This document shows, piece by piece, positions 16,393 to 23,136 of a stretch of DNA of 52,328 nt. How positions within the stretch are numbered: position 1 is the first letter of the stretch; every line of letters begins with the position of its first letter. A program made the position numbers and the translations under genes. The DNA comes from Thermomicrobiales bacterium (GTDB lineage Bacteria; Chloroflexota; Chloroflexia; Thermomicrobiales; CADCWN01), in assembly GCA_030446685.1 (NCBI GenBank), contig JAUJMV010000033.1:1-52328 (forward strand), given 5' to 3'. Below the pieces are notes generated by a model. That model was not told where the DNA came from, searched no databases, and saw only the letters and a list, made by a program, of their open reading frames with translations.

Positions 16393-16715
16393 CGCGTACT
16401 CCTTGCAGGGTGTCGACGGCCTCTCTTGGGTGGGAAGCCCCTAATGCTCGGTTCACGACTCGACGGCTGCCCGCAGGTGACTGCCGCCGCACCGCCGCCG
16501 CGATCGGCACCTTCGGCCAAGTTTACTTTGGTGGCGCTCCTTCCGGCCTGTCGGCGCGGTGGTCGGGGTGAGTCGCGTGAGGCCGATCGGGATGGCAGGC
16601 GGCGGCGGTGGTCCGTTATCGCCGCCCGGATCGCGTCGCGCACCGCCTGGTCGCTGCACCCGTATCGCCGCGCACGGTCGTTGGGCAGTCGGCGGAGCCC
16701 GCGGCAGCGGTACGC

Positions 16716-17701
16716 TCATTGCCGCACCGATTGTAACCGCACCGGCGGCACCAGGCGGCTCAGCCGGCGCACCTCGTCCCGACCCGTCCGGTGGGCGAGC
16801 GTGTCGAGGGTGTCGAGCGCCTCGCGCCGGTGCGCGTCGGCCACGACCCAGGTGTAGTGGAGGGCGCCGAGGTCGCGGATCGCCGCCAGCAGTCGCGCCT
16901 CATCCGCTGCGCCCGGTCGCGCCGACTGGCGGAACCACTCTTCGATGTGGGGAGGCCCTCGTCGCGGGCGCAGCGAGGGCGTAGGCGATGGGGAGCGTCT
17001 TCTTCCCGCGCCGCAGATCGCTGCCGCGGCTGGCGCTGTCCGGATCGACGCCGGCGAGATCGTTCAGGAGTTGGGCGACCACGCCGACATGGCGACCGAA
17101 GTCGCCCACCAGTTCGAGGATCGCCGGGTCGTCCACGGCCACGGCGGCGCCCACCTGGCAGGCCATCGCCGCCAGCGATCCCGCCTTGCGGCGGGTCATC
17201 TCGTGCGCCTGCTCCTCGCTGACCGCCGCCTGCGTCTCGAAGAGGAGGTCGAGGTCTTCGCCGTTGCAGGCGGCCAGGTAGCCTCGCGCGCAGAGATCCG
17301 CGATCCGGCGCGCGCGCCGGGGCGAGGCGTTCGCCCGCCCGCGCCGCGCAACCCTGCGCCAGCCAGGGCAGGGCGAGGGCGGCGTTGCGCGCGCCCCGGC
17401 GAGGTCGCGGTGTCGTCCCACTCGTCGTCCACCAGGTCATCGACGACATCGGCCGCCGCGACCGCGAACTCGACCGCCGCCGCCGCCGCGATCCCGGCCT
17501 CCCGATCGCCGCCGAACGCCGCGCAGGGGTCGAGCACGAGGGCGGGCCATTTGGCGGCCGTGTGCGCCTGGGGGCGAGCACCCGGCCCGGCCGCGCCAGC
17601 AGCCGGAGCAGCAGTTCCCCGAAGGCCGGGGTGTCGGTGGCACGCAGAATCGCCGCCCGCACCCGGGCGGCGACCTGTGGGACTGCCGTGTCCGCTTCCA
17701 T
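16716..17701 (-). pseudogene. ComQ-like isoprenyl diphosphate synthase, frame-broken
   Basis: Starts at ATG 17701 and ends at TGA 16716 after at least three frame changes. In order: MEADTAVPQVAARVRAAIL; KWPALVLDPCAAFGGD; ADVVDDLVDDEWDD (first Asp-rich motif); LALPWLAQGCAARAGERLA; LFETQAAVSEEQAHEMTRRKAGSLAA; LLNDLAGVDPDS...SDLRRGKKTLPIAYAL (second motif, with GKKTLP typical of ComQ-like enzymes); finally HRTGRDEVRRLSRLVPP. Class I fold with catalytic residues present. ComQ enzymes prenylate a Trp of the ComX pheromone; ordinary polyprenyl synthases extend isoprenoids. The breaks lie in G/C runs and may be sequence errors. It starts 18 bp after the Trp-containing small ORF. Confidence 0.75.
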
Positions 17702-17719
17702 CCGGGCAGCCCGTCGCGA

Positions 17720-17953
17720 TCAGGCGCCCGGCTGCGGCCGCGGCGCCGACGTCCACATGTCCGCGCCGCTCGCGGGAACCAGCCTGCCGAGATCGCCGCC
17801 GGCGTCCAGGAGGCGCCGGCGCAGATCCCCGAGCGCCGCGCGTTCGGCCGGTGACAGTGGCCCCACCGTGGCGGCGTCCGCTTGGCGCGTCCCCGACGCG
17901 CCCCCGCGCCGCGCGAGATCCCGCACCTGTGCATGAAGTTCGGAAAGGTTCAC
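17720..17953 (-). CDS. 77-residue peptide with a single C-terminal Trp; possible prenylated-signal precursor
   Basis: GTG 17953 with RBS AAGGAGGG. Helical N-terminal part (NLSELHAQVRDLARRG), a second helix (LSPAERAALGDLRRRLLDAG) and a polar tail ending ASGADMWTSAPRPQPGA. Trp67 is the only Trp, ten residues from the end; there is no Cys and no signal peptide. ComX precursors are similarly short with one modified Trp near the C-terminus and are encoded beside comQ; here the neighbour 18 bp downstream is ComQ-like. Homology to ComX itself is not visible, so this is a gene-context hypothesis. It could also be an unrelated small protein. Confidence 0.6.
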   Translation of the reverse strand: MNLSELHAQVRDLARRGGASGTRQADAATVGPLSPAERAALGDLRRRLLDAGGDLGRLVPASGADMWTSAPRPQPGA

Positions 17954-18006
17954 CCTGTGGCCCTCCTTCCGGCGTTCCCGACCGTTGTGCGTGCCGACTC
18001 CCGGTA

Positions 18007-18051
18007 ATCCTACTACGAAGGGGCGCCGCGCGACACTACGGAAAACCGTAG
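18007..18051 (-). promoter_or_regulatory. activator-type promoter with a 6-4-6 dyad
   Basis: Minus strand: dyad CTACGG-N4-CCGTAG (18051-18036) followed by TAGGAT (-10, 18012-18007) with no recognisable -35. If transcription starts near 18000 the dyad is centred near -43, the usual place for a NarL/LuxR-type activator overlapping a weak -35. The spacing matches the ComA box (CGG-N4-CCG core). It would drive the Trp peptide and isoprenyl synthase genes. Confidence 0.6.
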
Positions 18052-18157
18052 GATGCGGGGGCCGGAGAGCGACGGATTGGCGCTGGATTGCCGGCCTCCG
18101 GGACGCGCCGAGGCCGGCGCGAGGCACGACCCGCGCCGGCCCCGCGCGCTCCGTCGC

Positions 18158-18796
18158 TTAGTGCGCGGCCGTCCCGATCTGCGCGGCGGCCTGGCGGAGC
18201 GCCGCCAGGATCGTGGCGGGCGGCTGGGCGCCCGAGAGGGCCAACGCGCCGCCGACGATGAAGAGCGGCACCCCGCTGACACCCTGCTGTCTCGCCCAGG
18301 TCGCTGCCTCGATCACCTCGTCGCGCGTGGCGTCGCCGCGCAGGAGTTCGGCGATCGGCTCGCGGTCCAGGCCGGCCGCGGCGGCGATGTCCGCCAGCAC
18401 GTCGACCCTGCCGATGTCGCGCCCCTCCTCGAAGTAGGCGCGGTGGATGCCGTCGAGGACCGCGTCCTGCCGGTCCTCGGGGACCAGCGCGAGCAGGCGG
18501 TGCGACGGGATCGAGCTGGGCGCGTACCGGATCTTGTCGAAGTTGAGGGTGACGCCGGCGGCGGTCCCGGCGCGGCGGACGTGCTCGAACATGGCGTCGA
18601 GCCCGTCGGCGCCCTTGTTGGCGGCCATGTAGGCACGGAAATCGAGCCCCTCGGGCGGAATCGCCTCGTTGAGCAGGAACGGGTGCCAGTGGACCGTCAC
18701 CGGCGGCCCGTCCCAGCCGGCCAGCGTGGTCGCCAGGTGCTGCTTGCCGATCCGGCACCAGGGGCAGACGGTGTCGTGGAAGACGTCGACGATCAT
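18158..18796 (-). CDS. DsbA-family FrnE-like oxidoreductase
   Basis: 212 residues from ATG 18796 (AAGGAG upstream; an earlier in-frame ATG lacks an RBS). It starts MIVDVFHDTVCPWCRIG with redox motif Cys11-Pro-Trp-Cys14, has the all-helical insertion (FEHVRRAGTAAGVTLNFDKI, IHRAYFEEGRDIG), and the cis-Pro loop GVSGVPLFIVGG. This is the FrnE/2-hydroxychromene-isomerase-like branch of DsbA. With no signal peptide it acts in the cytoplasm, probably as a disulfide or polyketide-related oxidoreductase. Confidence 0.9.
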   Translation of the reverse strand: MIVDVFHDTVCPWCRIGKQHLATTLAGWDGPPVTVHWHPFLLNEAIPPEGLDFRAYMAANKGADGLDAMFEHVRRAGTAAGVTLNFDKIRYAPSSIPSHRLLALVPEDRQDAVLDGIHRAYFEEGRDIGRVDVLADIAAAAGLDREPIAELLRGDATRDEVIEAATWARQQGVSGVPLFIVGGALALSGAQPPATILAALRQAAAQIGTAAH

Positions 18797-18865
18797 GGGC
18801 AACTCCTTCGCAGTGCGAGCCCGGCGCATCGCCCCATCGGGAAGTATAGCGGGCGGGCGGGCCGA

Positions 18866-20101
18866 TTACCGACGCCGGGCGGCGGGGTTGTCGCCGTCCC
18901 CGCCGTCGCCGTCGCGCCCGCCGGAGGCGGGGATCGCGGCCAGCGCGGGGCGGTCTTCGCGGATCCGGCGGGCCAGGTGGCGGACGATCCGGGCGGGCGT
19001 GACGACGCCGATCGCGGGCGCGCCGGCCGCCGGGTCGGCGACGACGAGCGCGCAGGCGTGCCGCCCGGCGGAGAGTTGCGCCAGCGCCGCGCCGAGGGGC
19101 AGATCCTCCGGGAGCGCCGGGACGCGGTCCAGCGGCAGCATCGCCTGACCGGCGGTGGTCAGGGGCCAGCGCGACCGCTTGACGGCGCGGATCTGGTCCA
19201 GGCCGAGGACGCCGACGACCCGGTCGCGGTCGTCCACCACCAGGCTCGGACCGCCCTCGTTGCGCTGCCCGAGCCCTTCCAGCACGTCGCCGACCGCCTC
19301 GTCGAGGCCGCGCGCGGCGGGGATGCGGGGCGGGCGCAGGAAGGCCGCCTCGCCGGTCGGGATCCGCTTGCCCAGCTCCCGCCAGAGGAGGTCGCGGTAG
19401 CCGCGCCGCGCTTCGAGGCGCAGGAACCAGCCGCAGAGGACGAAGCCGGCCCCCCACAGCGGGCGCGCGTTCAGCCCCAGCAGCGCCCCGCCGCCGATCA
19501 GGCACCAGCCCAGACCCTGGCCGTAGAGCGAGGCGAGCCGGGTGGCGGCCAGCAGGTCGTCGGTGATGTACCAGAGGAGGGCGCGGAGGATGCGCCCGCC
19601 GTCGAGCGGGTAGCCGGGCAGGATGGCGAGGAGGGCGATCACGCCGTTCGCCAGCGCCAGCAGTTGCAGGACCAGCGCGCCGATCCCGCCGGCCCCGCGC
19701 GCCGCCCACCAGAGGCCGCCGAAGACCGCCGCCAGGCCGCCGCTGACGAGCGGGCCGGCAGTCCCGATCAGCGCCTCGCCGCGCGGGGAGAGGGCTTCGG
19801 CGTCGATCTCGACCGTGCCCCCGAAGAAGAACATCGTGATCCGCCGCACCGGCAGCGCGCAGCGGCGGGCGACGACGGCGTGGGCCAATTCGTGGAGCAG
19901 GACCGAGCCGAAGAGGCCGAGGGCGACGACCAGGCCGCCGAGGTAGAGGCGGAGGCGCGCGCCGTCGGACGGCGCGCCGACCAGGCCGGGCGGCGTCCCC
20001 CCGCCGACGGTGACGACGACGATCGCGATCGCCAGGAGCCAGCTCGGGTGGATTGTCAGCGGGATGCCGCAGAGGCGCGGCCCGCGCACCGAGCGCGCCA
20101 C
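18866..20101 (-). CDS. M50 site-2-protease family metalloprotease with CBS domains
   Basis: 411 residues, GTG 20101. Membrane spans surround His70-Glu-Leu-Ala-His74 (HELAH zinc site) and the second motif LAILPGYPLDGGRILRA, whose Asp is the third ligand. The C-terminal half (about 255-385) holds a CBS pair (VVDDRDRVVGVLGLDQIRAVK, ACALVVADPAAGAPAIGVVT). S2P proteases cut membrane-spanning substrates such as anti-sigma factors; CBS domains usually bind adenine nucleotides. The Asp/Gly/Arg-rich tail is low complexity. Confidence 0.92.
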   Translation of the reverse strand: MARSVRGPRLCGIPLTIHPSWLLAIAIVVVTVGGGTPPGLVGAPSDGARLRLYLGGLVVALGLFGSVLLHELAHAVVARRCALPVRRITMFFFGGTVEIDAEALSPRGEALIGTAGPLVSGGLAAVFGGLWWAARGAGGIGALVLQLLALANGVIALLAILPGYPLDGGRILRALLWYITDDLLAATRLASLYGQGLGWCLIGGGALLGLNARPLWGAGFVLCGWFLRLEARRGYRDLLWRELGKRIPTGEAAFLRPPRIPAARGLDEAVGDVLEGLGQRNEGGPSLVVDDRDRVVGVLGLDQIRAVKRSRWPLTTAGQAMLPLDRVPALPEDLPLGAALAQLSAGRHACALVVADPAAGAPAIGVVTPARIVRHLARRIREDRPALAAIPASGGRDGDGGDGDNPAARRR

Positions 20102-20115
20102 GGTGACCTCGGGGG

Positions 20116-20224
20116 GCGAGTCGGGTAGTCGGGTAGTCGGCGAGTCGGCTAGAGGACGAAGGTCTCGCGAGCAGCCGCCCGGCTCGTCCGCGCCGACTAC
20201 CCGACTACCCGACTACCCGACTCG
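20116..20224. repeat. inverted tandem octamer repeat (GTAGTCGG word)
   Basis: Left block 20116-20152 has four to five octamers of the GTAGTCGG/CGAGTCGG type; right block 20191-20224 is inverted (CCGACTAC repeated). The right block touches the stop codon of the DarA-like gene at 20225; the left block begins about 15 bp before the M50 start. Same word as 4179-4285, 16 kb away. Confidence 0.88.
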
Positions 20225-20512
20225 TCAGAGGCGCTCGTAGCTTTCGAGATCGAGGACGAAGATGGTGGCGCCGGCGACCTGGACCGTGGGGCCGCCCTCG
20301 CTGCGCTGCGACCGGCTGTGCGTCTTCTGGCGGATGATGTCGATGACCACGTCCACCTGCGGGTCCTCGACGCCGATCATCATCGTGGTATGGCCGCGCC
20401 GCAGGAAGCCGCCGGTCGAGGCGAGGCGCGTCGTGCGGAACTCCACCTCCAGCAGGGCGTCGACCACGTCGTTCGCGTCATCGTTCTGCACGACAGCGAT
20501 AATCAGCTTCAT
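20225..20512 (-). CDS. DarA/PstA-like cyclic-di-AMP receptor (DUF970)
   Basis: 95 residues, ATG 20512 after GAGGGGAG. MKLIIAVVQNDDANDVVDAL, TTRLASTGGFLRRGHTTMMIGVED and the closing GATIFVLDLESYERL match the PII-like fold of the DUF970 family, which binds cyclic-di-AMP as a trimer in Gram-positive bacteria. The TGGFLRRG nucleotide-binding loop is intact; the protein is somewhat shorter than the usual 109 residues. It precedes the M50 protease, separated by the octamer repeat. Confidence 0.88.
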   Translation of the reverse strand: MKLIIAVVQNDDANDVVDALLEVEFRTTRLASTGGFLRRGHTTMMIGVEDPQVDVVIDIIRQKTHSRSQRSEGGPTVQVAGATIFVLDLESYERL

Positions 20513-20818
20513 CGGCTCCCCTCATCCCCCATCACCGTCCAGGCCGGCCGCGCACCGAGCACCCGCGCGCAAGAACGCAACCAGGTCTTTCCAGGATGTC
20601 CCCCAGGCGGCAGTATAGGGGGCGCGGTTGGAGGCTGTCAAACGGCGGCGGGGCGGGGCCGGCGCGCAGGGCGCGCGCCGGCCGGCGGCGTGCGGTATTA
20701 TGCTACGCGCATCGCGCGATCGGCGCGCTGCCGGGGACGCCCGGATGCCGCGGCGGGTCGGTGCGACCGTTGCCGGCCCAGGGGTGGGCGCGTTGGCGGA
20801 TTCGGCGGCGAGAGGGTG

Positions 20819-22156
20819 ATGGGGGAGTTGCTGATCGGCCGTCCGGCGCTGGTGATCGCGTTCGCCGCGCCGGTGGCCCTCGATGTCGGGCTGGCGCTAT
20901 CGCTGATCTACCGCGCGCGGCTGGCCCGGCCGGGCTACGAGGCGTTCGATCGCTGGGTCGAGGAGACGGCCGCGCGGCTGGCGCCCGACTTCGTCGCGGA
21001 GCTGCGCCTGCTGCTCGGGTTCTCGGGGCGGCGGCTCTACTTCGCCGAGGAGCTGATGATCGCCGCGGCCTCGCACGACAGCCGCGAGGGGGCCGAGTTC
21101 GCCCCGGTGCTGGACCGGCTGGCGGCGCTCGACGCGGAGGAGTACCGGCAGATGGCGGTGCGCGCCGTCGAGCAGGTCTACACCGACGCGCACGAGGCGT
21201 TCGAGCGGCCGGACCTCCCCGGCGAGTCGCCGGGTGACGTGGCGACGCGCGCGTCCTGGGCGCGCTTCGTCGCGCCGGCGCTGACGAGCGCGGCGGTGGA
21301 GGAGGCGGTCGCGCTGCTGCTGGCGCCGGAGGAGTTGCGCCGCCGGACGCTGGCGCTGCTGACCCGCTTCTGGGAGGACTATTACGCCGCGGAGTGTGCG
21401 GCGCAGGCCCCCGTGCGGGAGGCGGCGGTGGCGCGCGGGCGGGCGGCGGGGTTCCGCGATCTGCCGCGCGCGTTCGCGGAGATGACCGGGATGCGCCTGC
21501 CGGACGAGTTGAGCGGCCGGCAGAGCCTCAACCGGATCGCGCGGGTGATCTTCTGCCCCACCGCGCACCTGGCCCGCTACCTGTCCTATGTCGCCTACCC
21601 GCCGGAGTTGATCGTCTTCTTCGACGCCCGGCGCTCGGTGGACGCCGCCCCCGCGGCAGGCGGGCCGTCGGTGGCGGCCCCGCCCGCCGGGCTGGCCCCG
21701 GCCGTCGGCGACGAGGCGCTGATCCGGGCGTTGCGGGCGCTCGGCGACGAGACACGGCTGCGGATCGTGCGGATGCTGGCGGAGGAGGAGCTGTACGCGC
21801 AGGAGATCGTCGGTCGGCTCGGCACGATCTCGCAGTCGGCGGTTTCGCGGCACCTGGGCGTGCTGGAGGAGGCGGGGGTGATCGGCGTGCGCCCGGCGCG
21901 CGGGGTGAAGTACTACGCGCTCGATCGCGCGTGGCTCGGGGCGCTCGGCCTGCGGCTGGCGGTTGGCGGATACGAGCGTGGTGGCGGGTGCGGATACGGG
22001 CGTAGAAGGAAGCGGCCGCCGTTCCCGCCGATCGCCGGCGCCTTCCCGCCTACCCGGCGCGAACTCGCTCGGGCGCGGCGGGTGCTGTGCTGGTGGCACA
22101 GGACGTGCTACAATTACTGCACGGACAGTCAGGGCAGTAAACCGATTGCGCGGTGA
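20819..22156 (+). CDS. ArsR-type regulator with large N-terminal sensory domain
   Basis: 445 residues. Residues 1 to about 280 form a DUF5937-like domain (RRLYFAEELMIAAASHD, FWEDYYAAECAAQAPVREAA, FCPTAHLARYLSYVAYPPELIVFFDARR). Residues about 300-380 form an ArsR winged helix (ALIRALRALGDETRLRIVRM, AQEIVGRLGTISQSAVSRHL, KYYALDRA). This is a known Gram-positive/Chloroflexi arrangement. ATG 20819 lies close to GAGAGG. The roughly 60 residues after the HTH are Gly/Arg/Cys-rich and unlike the family, so a late frame change is possible. The only plus-strand gene between 1 and 36 kb that I support. Confidence 0.85.
   Translation: MGELLIGRPALVIAFAAPVALDVGLALSLIYRARLARPGYEAFDRWVEETAARLAPDFVAELRLLLGFSGRRLYFAEELMIAAASHDSREGAEFAPVLDRLAALDAEEYRQMAVRAVEQVYTDAHEAFERPDLPGESPGDVATRASWARFVAPALTSAAVEEAVALLLAPEELRRRTLALLTRFWEDYYAAECAAQAPVREAAVARGRAAGFRDLPRAFAEMTGMRLPDELSGRQSLNRIARVIFCPTAHLARYLSYVAYPPELIVFFDARRSVDAAPAAGGPSVAAPPAGLAPAVGDEALIRALRALGDETRLRIVRMLAEEELYAQEIVGRLGTISQSAVSRHLGVLEEAGVIGVRPARGVKYYALDRAWLGALGLRLAVGGYERGGGCGYGRRRKRPPFPPIAGAFPPTRRELARARRVLCWWHRTCYNYCTDSQGSKPIAR
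22106..22114 (+). promoter_or_regulatory. extended -10 promoter
   Basis: TGCTACAAT: a TGn-extended -10 (TACAAT at 22109-22114) inside the 3' end of the ArsR-type gene. Such an AT-containing box is rare in this sequence. No good -35. Predicted start near 22120. Confidence 0.45.
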
Positions 22157-22444
22157 CTCTGCTCGCTGCCGGGCGGGCGTAACGCCGCCGGTGGTTCAGG
22201 CGTCCGTGTGTAACAAGAGGCCCATCGCGACCCGCCCACCCGGGCGGTACCCCGGTCGCGGGGCGTGCAGACCTCAGGTTCTGCCTCATGGAACGGGGGT
22301 GTCGACCGGTCACTGTTGCCCGGGACCCGGCGCCCCGACCTCCAACACACTCCTCTGCAACGTCCGGCTCGGGCCGCGGCTGGACGGAACCCCAGGATGG
22401 GTAGCGGCTCATCCCGACAGGGCCGGCGCATCGCGCCGGCCCTG
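22120..22444 (+). ncRNA. candidate structured RNA of unknown class
   Basis: The 427-bp gene-free stretch 22157-22583 and the bases before it contain, in order: CACGGAC (22120-22126) pairing with GTCCGTG (22202-22208) to close a 5' domain right at the predicted transcript start; GCGAC...GTCGC around a CCGCCC/GGGCGG hairpin near 22238-22275; GTTC/GAAC and GGATG/CATCC hairpins; and a terminal 12-bp perfect hairpin (22418-22429 with 22433-22444). Hallmarks of RNase P RNA, tmRNA and SRP RNA are absent. High GC makes chance stems common, so this is tentative. Confidence 0.35.
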
Positions 22445-22583
22445 CTCGCGTCCTCGGGGCGGTGTGGTTGGCGGCGCCGATGGGGGGGACGGGCGGCCGG
22501 GTGCGGCGGGGGGCAACGGGTGGCGGGGTGCGACGGGTTTCAACCGGCGGTCACTGTCACGTTCGCCTCCTGCCCTTCCGACC

Positions 22584-23027
22584 TCAGCCCTCGAACTGGC
22601 GGCCCTCGAACTCGGCGAAGCGGGCGCGCAGCTCGTCGGGGATCGGGATGGGGCGGCCGGCGGCGTAGTCGTACATCACCTGGACGCTGCGCCCGGTGGC
22701 GATCAGCCGGCCGCCGGTCCGTTCGTTGATGCGGTACGCGTAGTCGAAGCTGGAGCGGCCGAGCCGGGTCGCCTTGAGCCAGACATCGAGCCGCTCGTTG
22801 AAGGTCGCGGGCGAGCGGTAGGTGCAGGTCGTCTCGGCGAGGATCTGGTCGAGGTCGCGCAGTTCGGACGAGCCGGTCATGGCGGCCCAGTAGGCGGTGC
22901 GCGCGATCTCGAAGTAGGTCAGGTAGACCGCGTTGTTGACGTGGTTCATCGGGTCGAGGTCGCGGAAGCGCACCTGCACCTCCGCCTTGAACCGGAAGCC
23001 GTCGTTGTCTGCCTGGGCCTCGTCCAC
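22584..23027 (-). CDS. acyl-CoA thioesterase, hotdog fold
   Basis: 147 residues from GTG 23027. VRFRDLDPMNHVNNAVYLTYFE is the 4-hydroxybenzoyl-CoA thioesterase signature, with catalytic Asp in RDLDP and the following NH. It hydrolyses acyl-CoA thioesters of unknown chain type, as YbgC/FadM-like enzymes do. A G-rich RBS precedes the start. The 60-bp gap to the upstream ABC transporter stop contains the heptamer repeat. Confidence 0.9.
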   Translation of the reverse strand: MDEAQADNDGFRFKAEVQVRFRDLDPMNHVNNAVYLTYFEIARTAYWAAMTGSSELRDLDQILAETTCTYRSPATFNERLDVWLKATRLGRSSFDYAYRINERTGGRLIATGRSVQVMYDYAAGRPIPIPDELRARFAEFEGRQFEG

Positions 23028-23040
23028 CGAATCCCCCCCT

Positions 23041-23136
23041 GGCGAGCGACGAGCGACGAGCGACGAGCGACGAACAGGACGGCAAGTTATGGGCCAAGAC
23101 CCCGCCCGCCGCGCATCGTTCGTCGCGCGTCGCTCG
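23041..23136. repeat. inverted heptamer repeat (GCGACGA word)
   Basis: Left block 23041-23076 has four to five copies of GAGCGAC; right block 23113-23136 is inverted (CGTTCGTCGCGCGTCGCTCG). The right block touches the ABC-transporter stop at 23137; the left block lies 14 bp from the thioesterase start. Confidence 0.88.

Noticed and set aside
16453..16719. 88-codon frame starting at the end of the isoprenyl synthase (ATGA overlap)
   Set aside because: The sequence is Pro/Arg/Gly-rich without structure or motif; the overlap is probably chance. A helix-like stretch in another frame (DRARRYGCSDQAVRDAIRAA) has no start or RBS.
13638..18051. A complete ComQXPA locus
   Set aside because: No ComP-type kinase is present and the regulator lies 3.4 kb from the peptide gene among unrelated genes, so only a partial, hypothetical resemblance is claimed.
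22236..22275. T-box riboswitch
   Set aside because: A GGGCGGTACC string recalls the antiterminator, but there is no specifier loop and no plus-strand gene follows within reach.
23041..23136. CRISPR-like direct repeats
   Set aside because: The repeat unit is seven bases without unique spacers and the array is inverted, not direct; no cas gene is nearby.
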